From Sphingomonas baiyangensis (GTDB lineage: Bacteria; Pseudomonadota; Alphaproteobacteria; Sphingomonadales; Sphingomonadaceae): DNA of 64,000 nt. The translations under genes and the position numbers were made by a program. Shown here in pieces: positions 9,798 to 18,127 of the stretch. How positions within the stretch are numbered: the first letter of the stretch is position 1; each line of letters begins with the position of its first letter. The notes below the pieces were generated by a model. The model searched no databases. It saw nothing but the letters and a program-made list of their open reading frames with translations, and had not been told where the DNA came from. The DNA lies in assembly GCF_005144715.1 (NCBI RefSeq), contig NZ_SWKR01000001.1, positions 496,001 through 560,000 on the forward strand, written 5' to 3'.

Positions 9798-9805
9798 TTA
9801 ACCAT
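9798..9805 (+). promoter_or_regulatory. CtrA-type half-site TTAACCAT upstream of the GGDEF-EAL gene
   Basis: TTAACCAT ends 20 nt before the start codon of the c-di-GMP protein. TTAACCAT is the half-site described for the cell-cycle regulator CtrA in Caulobacter and relatives. One exact 8-mer can occur by chance, so regulation by CtrA is only a suggestion. A possible -10 element, TATAGC (9811-9816), follows it. Confidence 0.35.
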
Positions 9806-9825
9806 TCGGCTATAGCGCCTATCGC

Positions 9826-11541
9826 ATGGCATCGCTTGCTGGCCACGCCGAAGGCACTACCCCCTCCGCTTCGGATACGACGCGGACTTGCGTGCACAGT
9901 TTCGGCCCGCAGGTGAGCAGCCTGTTCCTCGATCTGCTGCCGATTCCCGCAGCACTGCTGGTACGCCATGCCGACGGCCTCCAGTTCGAGGGCATCAATC
10001 CCGCCTTCCGCCGTGCCGGGCTTGGCGTGACCGCGCAGCAATCGCCGCTGGTGAAGCTGCTCGCCAATCGCATCTTCGGCTTCTTCGATGGTGACGAGCG
10101 CCATGTCGAGTTCGACTGGCAGTTCGGCGACAGCGTCGACTGCCGATACTTTCGCGTCAAACTGGGGCGGCGCACGCTCGACCAACCGGTCCAGCGCTGC
10201 CTTGTCACGCTAGTCGACCATACGTCGGAACTGCGTACCCAGCACAGCCTGCGTCGCGAGATGATGACCGACAGCCTCACCGGGCTGCCCAACCGCGCCG
10301 GCTTCACCGATCAGCTCGAAGCCGCGATCCAGAGCCGGTCGCGCGACCATTATGCGGTGCTGGCGCTCAACCTCGACCGTTTCAGCCGCGTCAATGCCTG
10401 TATGGGCGGCCTTGCGGGCGACGAGCTGCTGATCTCGGTCGCGCGGCGCATGAAGGGCGCACTGCGCGGCAGGGACGTAATCGCGAGGACGGGCGGCGAC
10501 GAGTTCGCCATCCTGATGACGATCGACGATGGCCCGGCGGAAGCGCTCGAGGTCGCCAAACGGATCGAAGCTTCGCTCGCCACGCCGTTTCGCCTTTCGG
10601 ACTTCGAAATCCGTGTATCCTGCTCGATCGGCATCGCGCTCGGTGCCGATGGTGGCAGCGATGCCGAGGAGATCGTTCGGCACGCCCAGTTCGCGGTCAA
10701 GCGATCGAAGAAATCGGGACGCACCGAAGTCTATCAGACCCGCGCGTTCGACCTCGCCCGCCAGCAATTCTCGGTCGAAACCGAATTGCGCCGCGCGATC
10801 GACGGCGGCGCGCTGACGCTCAGCTACCAGCCGATCTGCGACCTCGCTTCGGGGCGGATCGTCGCGTTCGAAGCGCTGACACGCTGGACGACCGAACGCG
10901 GTGTCGCGCTGTCGCCCTGCGAGTTCATTCCGGTCGCCGAGGAATCGGGGCTGATCGTGCCGCTCGGTCGCTGGGCGATGCACGAGGCCATGCGCGAGCT
11001 TGCGGCATGGGACGCGGCCAGCGGCGGCGATTGCGGCGTCAGCGTGGCGGTCAACCTCTCGGCGATTCAGTTGCAGCGCGACCAGGTGGCGACGATGGTG
11101 CGCGATGCGCTCGACGCGCACGGCGTCAATGGCCGCCGCCTGACGATCGAACTGACCGAAAGCGCGATCGTCGCCGATCCCGATCGCGTGACGCACACCA
11201 TTCGTGCGCTCAAGGACCTGGGCACGCGGCTGGCCATGGACGATTTCGGAACGGGCTATTCGAACCTCGCCTATCTCCAGAAACTACCCATCGACACGCT
11301 CAAGATCGATCGCAGCTTCGTCTCGGGCATGCTCGCCGATCGCGACAAGGTGGCGATCGTCCGCGCGATCCTGAGCCTGGCGCAGGCGCTCGGCATGCAG
11401 ACCACCGCCGAAGGCATCGAGACCAACGAGCTGGCGCAGACGCTGGCGGCGCTCGGGTGCAATTACGGCCAGGGCTTTCTCTACGCGCGGCCGCTGCCCG
11501 GCGATCAGGCGCTGCGACTGCTCTCTTCGTTCAACCAGTGA
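9826..11541 (+). CDS. Bifunctional diguanylate cyclase/phosphodiesterase (PAS-like, GGDEF, EAL)
   Basis: This 571-residue cytoplasmic protein has a PAS-like N-terminal part (about 30-135), a GGDEF domain with intact GGDEF at 223-227 and a preceding RGRD (214-217) at the spacing of the product-inhibition I-site, and an EAL domain with EAL at 349-351, DDFGTGYS at 472-479 and KIDRSF at 493. Both active sites look intact, so it could make and break cyclic di-GMP; which activity dominates cannot be told. No membrane segment is seen. It is followed head-to-head by the convergent cca gene, overlapping it by 37 bp. Confidence 0.93.
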   Translation: MASLAGHAEGTTPSASDTTRTCVHSFGPQVSSLFLDLLPIPAALLVRHADGLQFEGINPAFRRAGLGVTAQQSPLVKLLANRIFGFFDGDERHVEFDWQFGDSVDCRYFRVKLGRRTLDQPVQRCLVTLVDHTSELRTQHSLRREMMTDSLTGLPNRAGFTDQLEAAIQSRSRDHYAVLALNLDRFSRVNACMGGLAGDELLISVARRMKGALRGRDVIARTGGDEFAILMTIDDGPAEALEVAKRIEASLATPFRLSDFEIRVSCSIGIALGADGGSDAEEIVRHAQFAVKRSKKSGRTEVYQTRAFDLARQQFSVETELRRAIDGGALTLSYQPICDLASGRIVAFEALTRWTTERGVALSPCEFIPVAEESGLIVPLGRWAMHEAMRELAAWDAASGGDCGVSVAVNLSAIQLQRDQVATMVRDALDAHGVNGRRLTIELTESAIVADPDRVTHTIRALKDLGTRLAMDDFGTGYSNLAYLQKLPIDTLKIDRSFVSGMLADRDKVAIVRAILSLAQALGMQTTAEGIETNELAQTLAALGCNYGQGFLYARPLPGDQALRLLSSFNQ

Positions 11542-12710
11542 GCGACGAGCGCGTCGGCGATCTCGGCCTGACGCGCGCGATCGGGAAAGCCCTCGGCGAT
11601 CCACTGGTCTTCGATGCGCCGCAGCAGCCGTGCCACGTCGGGTCCGCGCCGGACGCCCTTCTCCACCAGCATGCCGCCGCCGATGTCGAGGCGCGGCACG
11701 ACGAAGCCCGCGAGCACGGCCGGATCGCCGCCCGCGAGCAGCAGCCGGTCGATCGCGCCCTCGATACCGATGCGATAGGCGAGCGCCGCGGCGCCTTCGC
11801 TTGCCGGCGGCTGGATCGCGCTCGCCAGCCGCTTGCGCTCGCTGTTCGAAAGCTTGAGCCGCGCGCCTACCGCTTCGTTGATCGCGGCATCGGCGGGTAG
11901 CAGCGCTGCCAGCCGCCGCATCGCATCGGGAGCGATGCCGGCGGCCGCCTCACGCGCGGCGAGCGCCGCCAGCCGCGCGACCCCCGCATCGTCGATCTCG
12001 GGAAGCACCGGCGCGAAGATGCCGTGCGCGTGCATGAGTGCCACGATGCGCGGCGCATCGCGCGCGACGAGCAGCTTGCGCAGTTCGTCGGCGATGCGCT
12101 CGCGCGACAGCGCCATCAGGTCGCGCGCACGCGCGGTGCAGGCCGCCAGACCATCAACATCGGGCGTGTCGCCGAACCGCGCGAGGAAGCGGAAGAAGCG
12201 CAGGATGCGCAGATGATCCTCGGCGATGCGCACCAGCGGATCGCCGATGAAGCGGACGCGCCGTGCGGCAAGATCGTCGAGCCCGCCGAACCAGTCGTGC
12301 AGCCTGCCGCTCGACGGCTCGGCATAGAGTGCGTTGATAGTGAAATCGCGGCGCCCGGCATCAGCGCGCCAGTCATCGGTGAACGCGACAGTGGCGTGGC
12401 GCCCGTCGGTCGAAACGTCACGGCGCAGTGTCGTCACCTCGACCGGGCCCGAGGGCAGCACGGCGGTGATCGTGCCGTGCGCCATCCCCGTCGGCACCGC
12501 CTTGAACCCCGCCTCGCGCACGCGCTCGACGACCGATTCGGGAGCATGGACCGTCGCCAGATCGAGATCGACGACGGGCAGGCCGAGCAGCGTGTCGCGC
12601 ACCGCGCCGCCCACCAGCCGCGCCTCGCCATCGCCGCCGAGCGCGCGGACGAGCAGATCGAACCCCTCGCGCATGTGCCAGAGCGCGCCGGCGAGCGTCA
12701 GGTCGCCCAT
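11505..12710 (-). CDS. cca: CCA-adding tRNA nucleotidyltransferase / poly(A) polymerase family
   Basis: This 401-residue protein has the class II nucleotidyltransferase core: LVGGAVRDTLLG near residue 33, then VDLDLAT, with the catalytic acidic pair, RRDFTINALYAEP, and DHLRILRFFRFLARFG. Enzymes of this family repair or add the CCA end of tRNA. The one tRNA in this window already encodes CCA. The start at 12710 (MGDLTLAG) lies inside the end of the NUDIX gene, overlapping by 13 bp. This start gives the usual family N-terminus; a longer frame upstream is spurious. Confidence 0.9.
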   Translation of the reverse strand: MGDLTLAGALWHMREGFDLLVRALGGDGEARLVGGAVRDTLLGLPVVDLDLATVHAPESVVERVREAGFKAVPTGMAHGTITAVLPSGPVEVTTLRRDVSTDGRHATVAFTDDWRADAGRRDFTINALYAEPSSGRLHDWFGGLDDLAARRVRFIGDPLVRIAEDHLRILRFFRFLARFGDTPDVDGLAACTARARDLMALSRERIADELRKLLVARDAPRIVALMHAHGIFAPVLPEIDDAGVARLAALAAREAAAGIAPDAMRRLAALLPADAAINEAVGARLKLSNSERKRLASAIQPPASEGAAALAYRIGIEGAIDRLLLAGGDPAVLAGFVVPRLDIGGGMLVEKGVRRGPDVARLLRRIEDQWIAEGFPDRARQAEIADALVAHWLNEESSRSA

Positions 12711-13294
12711 CGCAACCGTCGCGACAGGTTGATGAGCATCGCGGCAGTCGCACCCCAGATGCGGTGACGCTCCCAGTGCATCTCGCGATAGTCGCGCATC
12801 CGCCCCTGCCATTCGATGCGCTGGTGCGTGAAATTGCGCTCGTCGAGCAGATGCGCCAGCGGCACTTCGAAGATCGCCTGCACCTCGCCCGGCTCGGGCA
12901 CCAGCATCAGGTCGGGCGGCACGACGCCGAGCACCGGCGTCACCGCGAAGCCGGTGACGGTGCGATAGCCGTCGGCTACGCCAACGACCTCGACTGCACT
13001 GCGCGGCAGGGCGATCTCCTCCTCGGCCTCGCGCAGCGCGGCGGCGACGGCATCGGCATCGCCGGCATCGACACGGCCGCCGGGCAGCGCCACCTGGCCC
13101 GCATGGTTCGCGAGCGTATCGGTGCGCTGGGTGAGGATGACCCCCGGCTCGGCGCGATCGGTGACGGCGATCAGCACCGCCGCGGCGGACGCGCGCACGG
13201 GCGCGTCATCGGCAGCGAAATCGCCCGGCAGCAACGGCATGGCTGGGTCGAGCGGACGATCGAGCGCGTGACGCAGCCGATCGGCCAGCCTCAC
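12698..13294 (-). CDS. CoA pyrophosphatase-type NUDIX hydrolase
   Basis: This 198-residue protein carries ILTQRTDTLANHAGQVALPGG directly before the NUDIX box (REAEEEI), the combination that marks NudL/YeaB-like CoA pyrophosphatases. These cleave coenzyme A to phosphopantetheine and 3',5'-ADP. I chose the GTG start at 13294, which overlaps the upstream stop as GTGA, because it restores the family's N-terminal LADRLRHAL helix; an ATG at 13240 is the alternative. It sits between the DUF1285 gene and cca in one operon. Confidence 0.85.
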   Translation of the reverse strand: MRLADRLRHALDRPLDPAMPLLPGDFAADDAPVRASAAAVLIAVTDRAEPGVILTQRTDTLANHAGQVALPGGRVDAGDADAVAAALREAEEEIALPRSAVEVVGVADGYRTVTGFAVTPVLGVVPPDLMLVPEPGEVQAIFEVPLAHLLDERNFTHQRIEWQGRMRDYREMHWERHRIWGATAAMLINLSRRLRWAT

Positions 13295-13857
13295 GCCGCC
13301 GGCTCGATCGCGAAGAACGCGCCGTTGCTCCAGATGCCCGGCGGTTGCGAGCCGTTGTCGAGCGCGAGCTGCGCGAGCTCGTAATAAACCGACCGCGCGA
13401 CCAGCGCCTCGAGCCCGCCGCGGACGTGCAGATAGGGGCGCGGCCCGTCTTCGCCCGCCTCGAAGCGCAGCGCATTGTCGGGCCCCGCGCTCACCAGATC
13501 GCCGGTGTTGAGGCGAAAGGCGATGCGCATCGCCTCGCCGGCACCCTCGGCCTTCATCTCGACCGCGACGAAGGCGGCATCCTCGACCGCGATGTCGAGC
13601 TTCTCGACCGGCGTAACCAGCACATGGCTGCCATCGGGCTCGCGGCGCAGGATGGTGGAGAACAGCCGCACCATCTCCTGCCGGCCGATCGGCGCGCCTT
13701 CGTGGAACCAGGTGCCGTCGCGCGAGATGCGCATGCCGCTGTCGCCGCAATGATCGGGATTCCAGCGATCGACGGGAGGCAGCCTGTTCTCTTCGGCAAG
13801 CCGGGCGATGTCGCCGAGCGACAGGCTCGACAGGTCAAGGGGCGGGGGCATCGGCAT
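13291..13857 (-). CDS. DUF1285 domain-containing protein
   Basis: This 188-residue soluble protein matches the DUF1285 family: NPDHCGDSGMRISRDGTWFHEG near the N-terminus, GRQEMVRLFSTILRREPDG, and the C-terminal GIWSNGAFFAIEP. Function is unknown. It is the first gene of the DUF1285-NUDIX-cca unit, and its stop overlaps the next start. Its N-terminus diverges from a 70-bp gap in which I see no clear element. Confidence 0.85.
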   Translation of the reverse strand: MPMPPPLDLSSLSLGDIARLAEENRLPPVDRWNPDHCGDSGMRISRDGTWFHEGAPIGRQEMVRLFSTILRREPDGSHVLVTPVEKLDIAVEDAAFVAVEMKAEGAGEAMRIAFRLNTGDLVSAGPDNALRFEAGEDGPRPYLHVRGGLEALVARSVYYELAQLALDNGSQPPGIWSNGAFFAIEPAA

Positions 13858-13927
13858 GGCCCCCGGCCGTTAGAGCGCGAGCAAGGCAGTTGGCAAGCAG
13901 CCAGAAGGCGGTGCTGCCCCGATGCGA

Positions 13928-14431
13928 TCAGCCGGGGCGCACCGCGCCCGCGCCGCCGGGCACGCCGCTGCCGAGCGCCAGCAGCCGGTGCGGCTCGAAC
14001 GGGCCGGGCAGCCGCCAGCCCGCGGTACGCCCGGCAGTGAAGCCGAAGAAGCGGCCGTAATAATCGGGATCGCCGATCAGCATCAGCGCGTCGCCCCCCG
14101 GCACGGCCTGATCGCGCGCGGCGGCGATCGCGGCGCGGGTGAGTGCGCGGCCGATGCCGATGTCCTGCCGCGCGGGCGATACGGCGATCGGCCCCACGAG
14201 CACCATCGGCACGCTGCCGCCGGCATCGGCCTCGAAGCGCAGCGGCCAGCATTGGATGCTGCCGACGAGCAGGTCGCCTTCCACCGCCGCCAGACTTATC
14301 GCGGCGATCGGCGCTGCGCCGTCGCGCAACCGATAGGCGGTGCGCGCATGGCGATCGGCACCGAACGCCGCATCGAGCAGCGACTCGACGGCGGCGGGCG
14401 CCACGCGATCGATCGGAACGAGTGCAAACAT
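13928..14431 (-). CDS. GNAT family N-acetyltransferase
   Basis: This 167-residue protein has the acetyl-CoA-binding pattern VGPIAVSPARQDIGIGRALTRAAI (about residues 80-103) and the downstream GDPDYYGRFFGF segment seen in YhbS-like N-acetyltransferases. Substrate unknown. It is divergent from the glutathione S-transferase gene, with a 92-bp gap between them. Confidence 0.85.
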   Translation of the reverse strand: MFALVPIDRVAPAAVESLLDAAFGADRHARTAYRLRDGAAPIAAISLAAVEGDLLVGSIQCWPLRFEADAGGSVPMVLVGPIAVSPARQDIGIGRALTRAAIAAARDQAVPGGDALMLIGDPDYYGRFFGFTAGRTAGWRLPGPFEPHRLLALGSGVPGGAGAVRPG

Positions 14432-14523
14432 GCCGAATCCTCAAGCGCCGCTGGTGCGCGGCGGCGGCGCGCTTTACGGTCGCCCACGCCCAACGGCAAT
14501 GATGGTGTGAAGGGGAGCCGACG

Positions 14524-15156
14524 ATGCGCCTGTACGATTCGCCCTGGGCGCCCAGCCCGCGCCGCGTGCGGATGTTCCTTGCCGAGAAGGGCCTCGATAT
14601 CGATTGCGTCGCGGTCGATCTGCGCGCGGGCGCCAATCTCGCGCCCGAGTATCTGCGCGTCAACGCGCGCGGCTGCGTGCCCGCGCTCGAGCTCGACGAT
14701 GGCGAGGTGCTGTGCGAATCGGCGGCGATCTGCCGCTATCTCGAGGCGCTGCATCCCGAGCCGAGCCTGTTCGGCGCGACGCCGATCGCGATCGGCCGGA
14801 TCGAGGCGTGGACACGGCGCATCGAGGGCGATGGCTATGCTGCCGCCGGCTACGCGCTGCGCAATGCCGGCCCGGCCTTCAAGGATCGCGGGCTGCCGGG
14901 CAAATGGCCGCCCGTCGCGCAGATCCCCGAGCTCGCAACGCGCGCGCTGGTGATGTGGACGGGCTTCGTCGACACGCTCGACGAGCAGCTCGCATCGAAC
15001 GAATGGGTGGCGGGCGAGGCCTACAGCTTCGCCGACATCACCGCCTTGGTAACGATCGACTTCGCGCGCGCCGCCAAGCTGGTAGTGCCCGAACGCGCGG
15101 CGAATATCCTGCGCTGGCACAAGGCAGCATCGGCACGGCCGAGTGCGGGGGCGTGA
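14524..15156 (+). CDS. Glutathione S-transferase family protein
   Basis: The 210-residue product has an N-terminal thioredoxin-like domain starting MRLYDSPWAPSPRRVRMFLAEKG and containing CESAAICRYLE, the glutathione gamma-glutamyl contact motif, followed by an all-helical C-terminal domain with SFADITALV (the N-capping box region). A serine in the SPR segment is the likely glutathione-activating residue. The physiological substrate is unknown. GGGAGCC precedes the ATG. Confidence 0.88.
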   Translation: MRLYDSPWAPSPRRVRMFLAEKGLDIDCVAVDLRAGANLAPEYLRVNARGCVPALELDDGEVLCESAAICRYLEALHPEPSLFGATPIAIGRIEAWTRRIEGDGYAAAGYALRNAGPAFKDRGLPGKWPPVAQIPELATRALVMWTGFVDTLDEQLASNEWVAGEAYSFADITALVTIDFARAAKLVVPERAANILRWHKAASARPSAGA

Positions 15157-15211
15157 GGAGGTGGACAAATAGAGCGGAGCGTCGGCTATCGCCCAATAGC
15201 GGACATCGGGT

Positions 15212-15703
15212 TTGATTGGAAGAAAACCCTATGTGGCTAAAGGTGAACATGACTTCGACTACGCTTCGGTTGAAGTCCCGCCCGGCGCTATTTTCATCGA
15301 GGCAGATGAACCTTTGCTGGTTTATCCGTCCGTGGCGGCAGCGGAGCGGCACCTCGAAGCTGAAGACGTCACGGATGGCGTCTACCCGGCCGCATATGGC
15401 CCGAATGGCGAACCATACCGGGTTCGCAGCGATGGCCGCCACGTAATCATCGAGCCGACCGGCGAGCCCGAGAGGGCTGGCGAGTTAAGGCTGTTGCGGT
15501 TGCAGTATCTGGAGGCGATTGGCCGTAACCCGGATGCAAATTCCACGAACAACGATTTGGTCGCGACCGTTTGGGTCATCGAGAGAGACGTTTGGCGAAA
15601 GCACGGCCCATACGGCGATCGCTGCGGTACGCGTGTTCCGCCATGGGGGTGCATAGGCCTTTTGCTTTTGGTCGCAGCCGGCTTTTACCTAGCGTTTCGA
15701 TGA
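15212..15703 (+). CDS. Orphan hypothetical protein with C-terminal membrane segment
   Basis: I do not recognise this protein. Up to 163 residues are open from a TTG at 15212; a GTG at 15233, ten nt after GGAAG, is an equally plausible start. The soluble part contains YPSVAAAERHLEAEDV and GEPYRVRSDGRHVIIEP, and ends in one hydrophobic helix (about residues 147-162, GLLLLVAAGFYLAF). Base composition is clearly more AT-rich than its neighbours and codon choice is less GC3-biased, suggesting recent acquisition. The layout recalls small immunity or accessory proteins, but nothing proves that. Confidence 0.55.
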   Translation: MIGRKPYVAKGEHDFDYASVEVPPGAIFIEADEPLLVYPSVAAAERHLEAEDVTDGVYPAAYGPNGEPYRVRSDGRHVIIEPTGEPERAGELRLLRLQYLEAIGRNPDANSTNNDLVATVWVIERDVWRKHGPYGDRCGTRVPPWGCIGLLLLVAAGFYLAFR

Positions 15704-15779
15704 ACCTCAAATAACCGGTTTCCACGCGCAACTACCGCTTAGCCGTTTCTGCGAAAGCTGCTGTCCGCGGGCACGCCAG

Positions 15780-16640
15780 TCACCCAGCAACCTGCAACAG
15801 CGCCAGCCCCGCCACCAGCACCACCGCCGCCACCAAACGCCGCCGCCCGCCCGTCTCGCCTAGGAAGCGTGCGCCGAACAATGCGGCCCAGACCACGGCG
15901 GTTTCGCGCAGTGCCGCGACCTTGGCGGCCTCGATCAGCGAGAAGGCGTAGAGCGCCGCGCCGAACGACGCGATCGACAGCGCGCCCGCCGCGAGGCCGC
16001 TGCGCCACTGCATGCGGAGCGCCGCCGCCAGTCGCCCGCGCCGCAGGGCCAGCGCCGCGAGCGTCACGCCGATCCAGTCGATGAGGAACAGCCAGACGAT
16101 GTAGGTGAAGGGCGATGGCGCGGCGCGCACGCCATTGGCATCGGCGACGTTGTAGAGCGCAACGCCGATCGCCGTCGCCGCCGCCCAGCCGAGCGCCACC
16201 GCGTCGGGATGCGCGCGCCACGCGCCGCCCGCGGGCCAAGCGAAGGCGATCACCGCGATGCTGGCGAGTGCGATTCCCGCCCAGCCCGCCGCGCTCAGCG
16301 TCTCGCCCAGCAACAGCGCGCCGCCGATCGCGGTGAGCAGCGGCGCCGCGCCGCGCATCACCGGGAACACAAGGCTGAGGTCGCCACGCTGCATCGCGCG
16401 AATCAGGCACGCCTGATAGATGAGATGCGCGGGCCATGCCCAGCCGAGCGCGGCGAACGTCGCGGCATCGGGCAGCGGCACGAACAGCGCGGCAGGCGCC
16501 AGCAGCAGCGCCGCACTGCCCGACAGGATCGCGCGGCCGACGAGAATGTCGCCGCCGAGCTTCACCGCGAGGTTCGCAAAGGCCAGCGTCAGTGCCGAGG
16601 CGAGCCCCAGCGCGATCGCCAGCAGCTGCGCGTCAGCCAC
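15780..16640 (-). CDS. DMT-superfamily (EamA) transporter, last gene of the Mo-hydroxylase cluster
   Basis: This 286-residue protein has about ten membrane segments in two EamA repeats; the first repeat includes MQRGDLSLVFPVMRGAAPLLTAIGGALLLGE. The start is the GTG at 16640, which overlaps the end of the mocA-like gene by 8 bp; the longer open frame upstream is a shadow of mocA. Position as the distal gene of a molybdenum hydroxylase cluster suggests transport of its substrate or product, which is inference only. Confidence 0.8.
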   Translation of the reverse strand: MADAQLLAIALGLASALTLAFANLAVKLGGDILVGRAILSGSAALLLAPAALFVPLPDAATFAALGWAWPAHLIYQACLIRAMQRGDLSLVFPVMRGAAPLLTAIGGALLLGETLSAAGWAGIALASIAVIAFAWPAGGAWRAHPDAVALGWAAATAIGVALYNVADANGVRAAPSPFTYIVWLFLIDWIGVTLAALALRRGRLAAALRMQWRSGLAAGALSIASFGAALYAFSLIEAAKVAALRETAVVWAALFGARFLGETGGRRRLVAAVVLVAGLALLQVAG

Positions 16641-17220
16641 GCGGCGCGTACTTGGCGCGCAAGGCTTCGAGATCGGCAGGAGTGTCGATGTCGACAAGCT
16701 CGGCGGGACTGGTGACGATATGGCGACCGCCGGCGATGATCCGGCGTGCGCCCGCATCGCCTTCGAGCGCTTCGAGCCGGTCGAACCAGCCGGCGCCGAA
16801 CAGCGCGGGCGGCATCGGGCGCACGCCGTCGCTCGATGCCACCACGGCGTCGTCGCCCTCGGCGGCATCGAGCAGGCGGTAGATGTGCGTCGCGGTGACG
16901 CGCGGCATGTCGGCAAGCGCGACCAGCACCGCCGATGCTTCGGCCGCGCGCGCCGCCGCGACGCACAGCGCCAGCGAGTGGCCCTGCCCGTCGTCCGCAC
17001 GCTCGTTACGCACGACCTCGTAGCCGCGCGCGCCGAAGTCGAGGCGCGTGCCCGAGACGACGGCGATACGTCGGGCGAAGGGCACCGCTTCGAGCGCGGT
17101 GACGACATGGAAGGCCAGCGGCTCGGCCAGATAGGGCTGGTCGAGCTTGTCGAGGTCGCCGAAGCGCTGCGAGCGGCCCGCCGCGAGCAGCACCAGCGCG
17201 GTTGCTTCAGGCGCGATCAC
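16633..17220 (-). CDS. mocA: MobA/MocA-like nucleotidyltransferase (molybdenum cofactor cytidylyltransferase)
   Basis: This 195-residue protein has the N-terminal nucleotide-binding loop LVLLAAGRSQRFGDLDKL and later ADMPRVTATHIYRLL and DIDTPADLEAL, as in MocA/CoxE-type enzymes. MocA adds CMP to molybdopterin, giving the cytosine-dinucleotide cofactor used by PaoC-type hydroxylases. Its placement after xdhC (14-bp overlap) and the two large subunits supports this role over MobA (GMP). It is a single-domain protein without a fused accessory domain. Confidence 0.85.
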   Translation of the reverse strand: MIAPEATALVLLAAGRSQRFGDLDKLDQPYLAEPLAFHVVTALEAVPFARRIAVVSGTRLDFGARGYEVVRNERADDGQGHSLALCVAAARAAEASAVLVALADMPRVTATHIYRLLDAAEGDDAVVASSDGVRPMPPALFGAGWFDRLEALEGDAGARRIIAGGRHIVTSPAELVDIDTPADLEALRAKYAPRG

Positions 17221-18127
17221 GCAATGCCTTCACCATCGCCGCAGCGATCGAAAGCGCGATCTCGGCCGGCCCGACGGCGCCGATGGCAAGGCCTGCCGGA
17301 CCATCGATGCGGGCAAGATCGGCGTCGGAGACGCCTGCCGCCGCCAGCCGTTCGCGCCGCGCGGCGTGGCTGCGGCGGCTGCCGAGTGCGGCGACATAGC
17401 CGGTGCGATGCGAAAGCGCGGCGATCAGCGCCGGATCGTCGATCTTGGTGTCGTGGCTGAGCGTCACCACTGCGCTGGTGCCGCCGGGGGCAAGCGCCGC
17501 GATCGCCTCGTCGGGCCAGCGATCGTCGAGCTGCGTGTCGGGAAATCGCTCGGGCGTGAGGAAGCGCGCGCGCGGGTCGATCACCACGGGCTCGATACCG
17601 AGCGGGCGCACGAGCGCGACGAGTGCCTGCGCGATCTGCACCGCGCCGACGATCAGCAACCGGCGCGGCGGATCGTAGCGGTTGACGAAGGCGGCACCCT
17701 CGACCGGGCGCAGCGAGGACTGGCCGCTGTCGAGATCGGTATTGACGGCAATGCCCTGCCCCGCCGCGCGCGCCTCGGCGATGCGATCGAACAGCTCGGG
17801 GTCGAAGCCATGCGCCGCGACGGGCTGGACCAGCACCGCGATCTCGCCGCCGCACGGCAGACCGACTTCCCACGCGGCGGCGTCGGCGACGCCATAATGC
17901 TTCACCACCGCCGGCGCGCCGCCGATCACCTCGGCCGCGGTGGCGAGGATGTCGGCTTCGACACAGCCGCCCGATACCGACCCCTCGAAGCGCCCATCGG
18001 CGTGCACCAGCACGTGGCTGCCGCGCGGTCGCGGTGCCGATCCCCAAGTCGAAACCACCGTCGCCAGCGCCATCGGCGCGCCGGCCCAGCCGCGTGCGGC
18101 CTCGATCACCCCGTCGTTGTCGGTCAT
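17207..18127 (-). CDS. xdhC: XdhC/CoxI family molybdenum-enzyme maturation protein
   Basis: The 306-residue product begins with an XdhC_CoxI domain (ATVVSTWGSAPRPRGSH, then GSVSGGCVEADI) and ends with the XdhC Rossmann domain (RLLIVGAVQIAQAL, TLSHDTKIDDPAL, YVAALGSRRSHAARRERL). Such proteins bind the molybdenum cofactor, help sulfurate it and load it into apoenzyme. The ATG overlaps the stop of the upstream large-subunit gene as ATGA. It most likely matures one or both large subunits. Confidence 0.92.
   Translation of the reverse strand: MTDNDGVIEAARGWAGAPMALATVVSTWGSAPRPRGSHVLVHADGRFEGSVSGGCVEADILATAAEVIGGAPAVVKHYGVADAAAWEVGLPCGGEIAVLVQPVAAHGFDPELFDRIAEARAAGQGIAVNTDLDSGQSSLRPVEGAAFVNRYDPPRRLLIVGAVQIAQALVALVRPLGIEPVVIDPRARFLTPERFPDTQLDDRWPDEAIAALAPGGTSAVVTLSHDTKIDDPALIAALSHRTGYVAALGSRRSHAARRERLAAAGVSDADLARIDGPAGLAIGAVGPAEIALSIAAAMVKALRDRA

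Noticed and set aside
15216..15446. An alternative frame with an ATG at 15231 in the orphan region.
   Set aside because: The overlapping frame 15212-15703 is longer, has a coherent membrane segment and continues to a normal stop.
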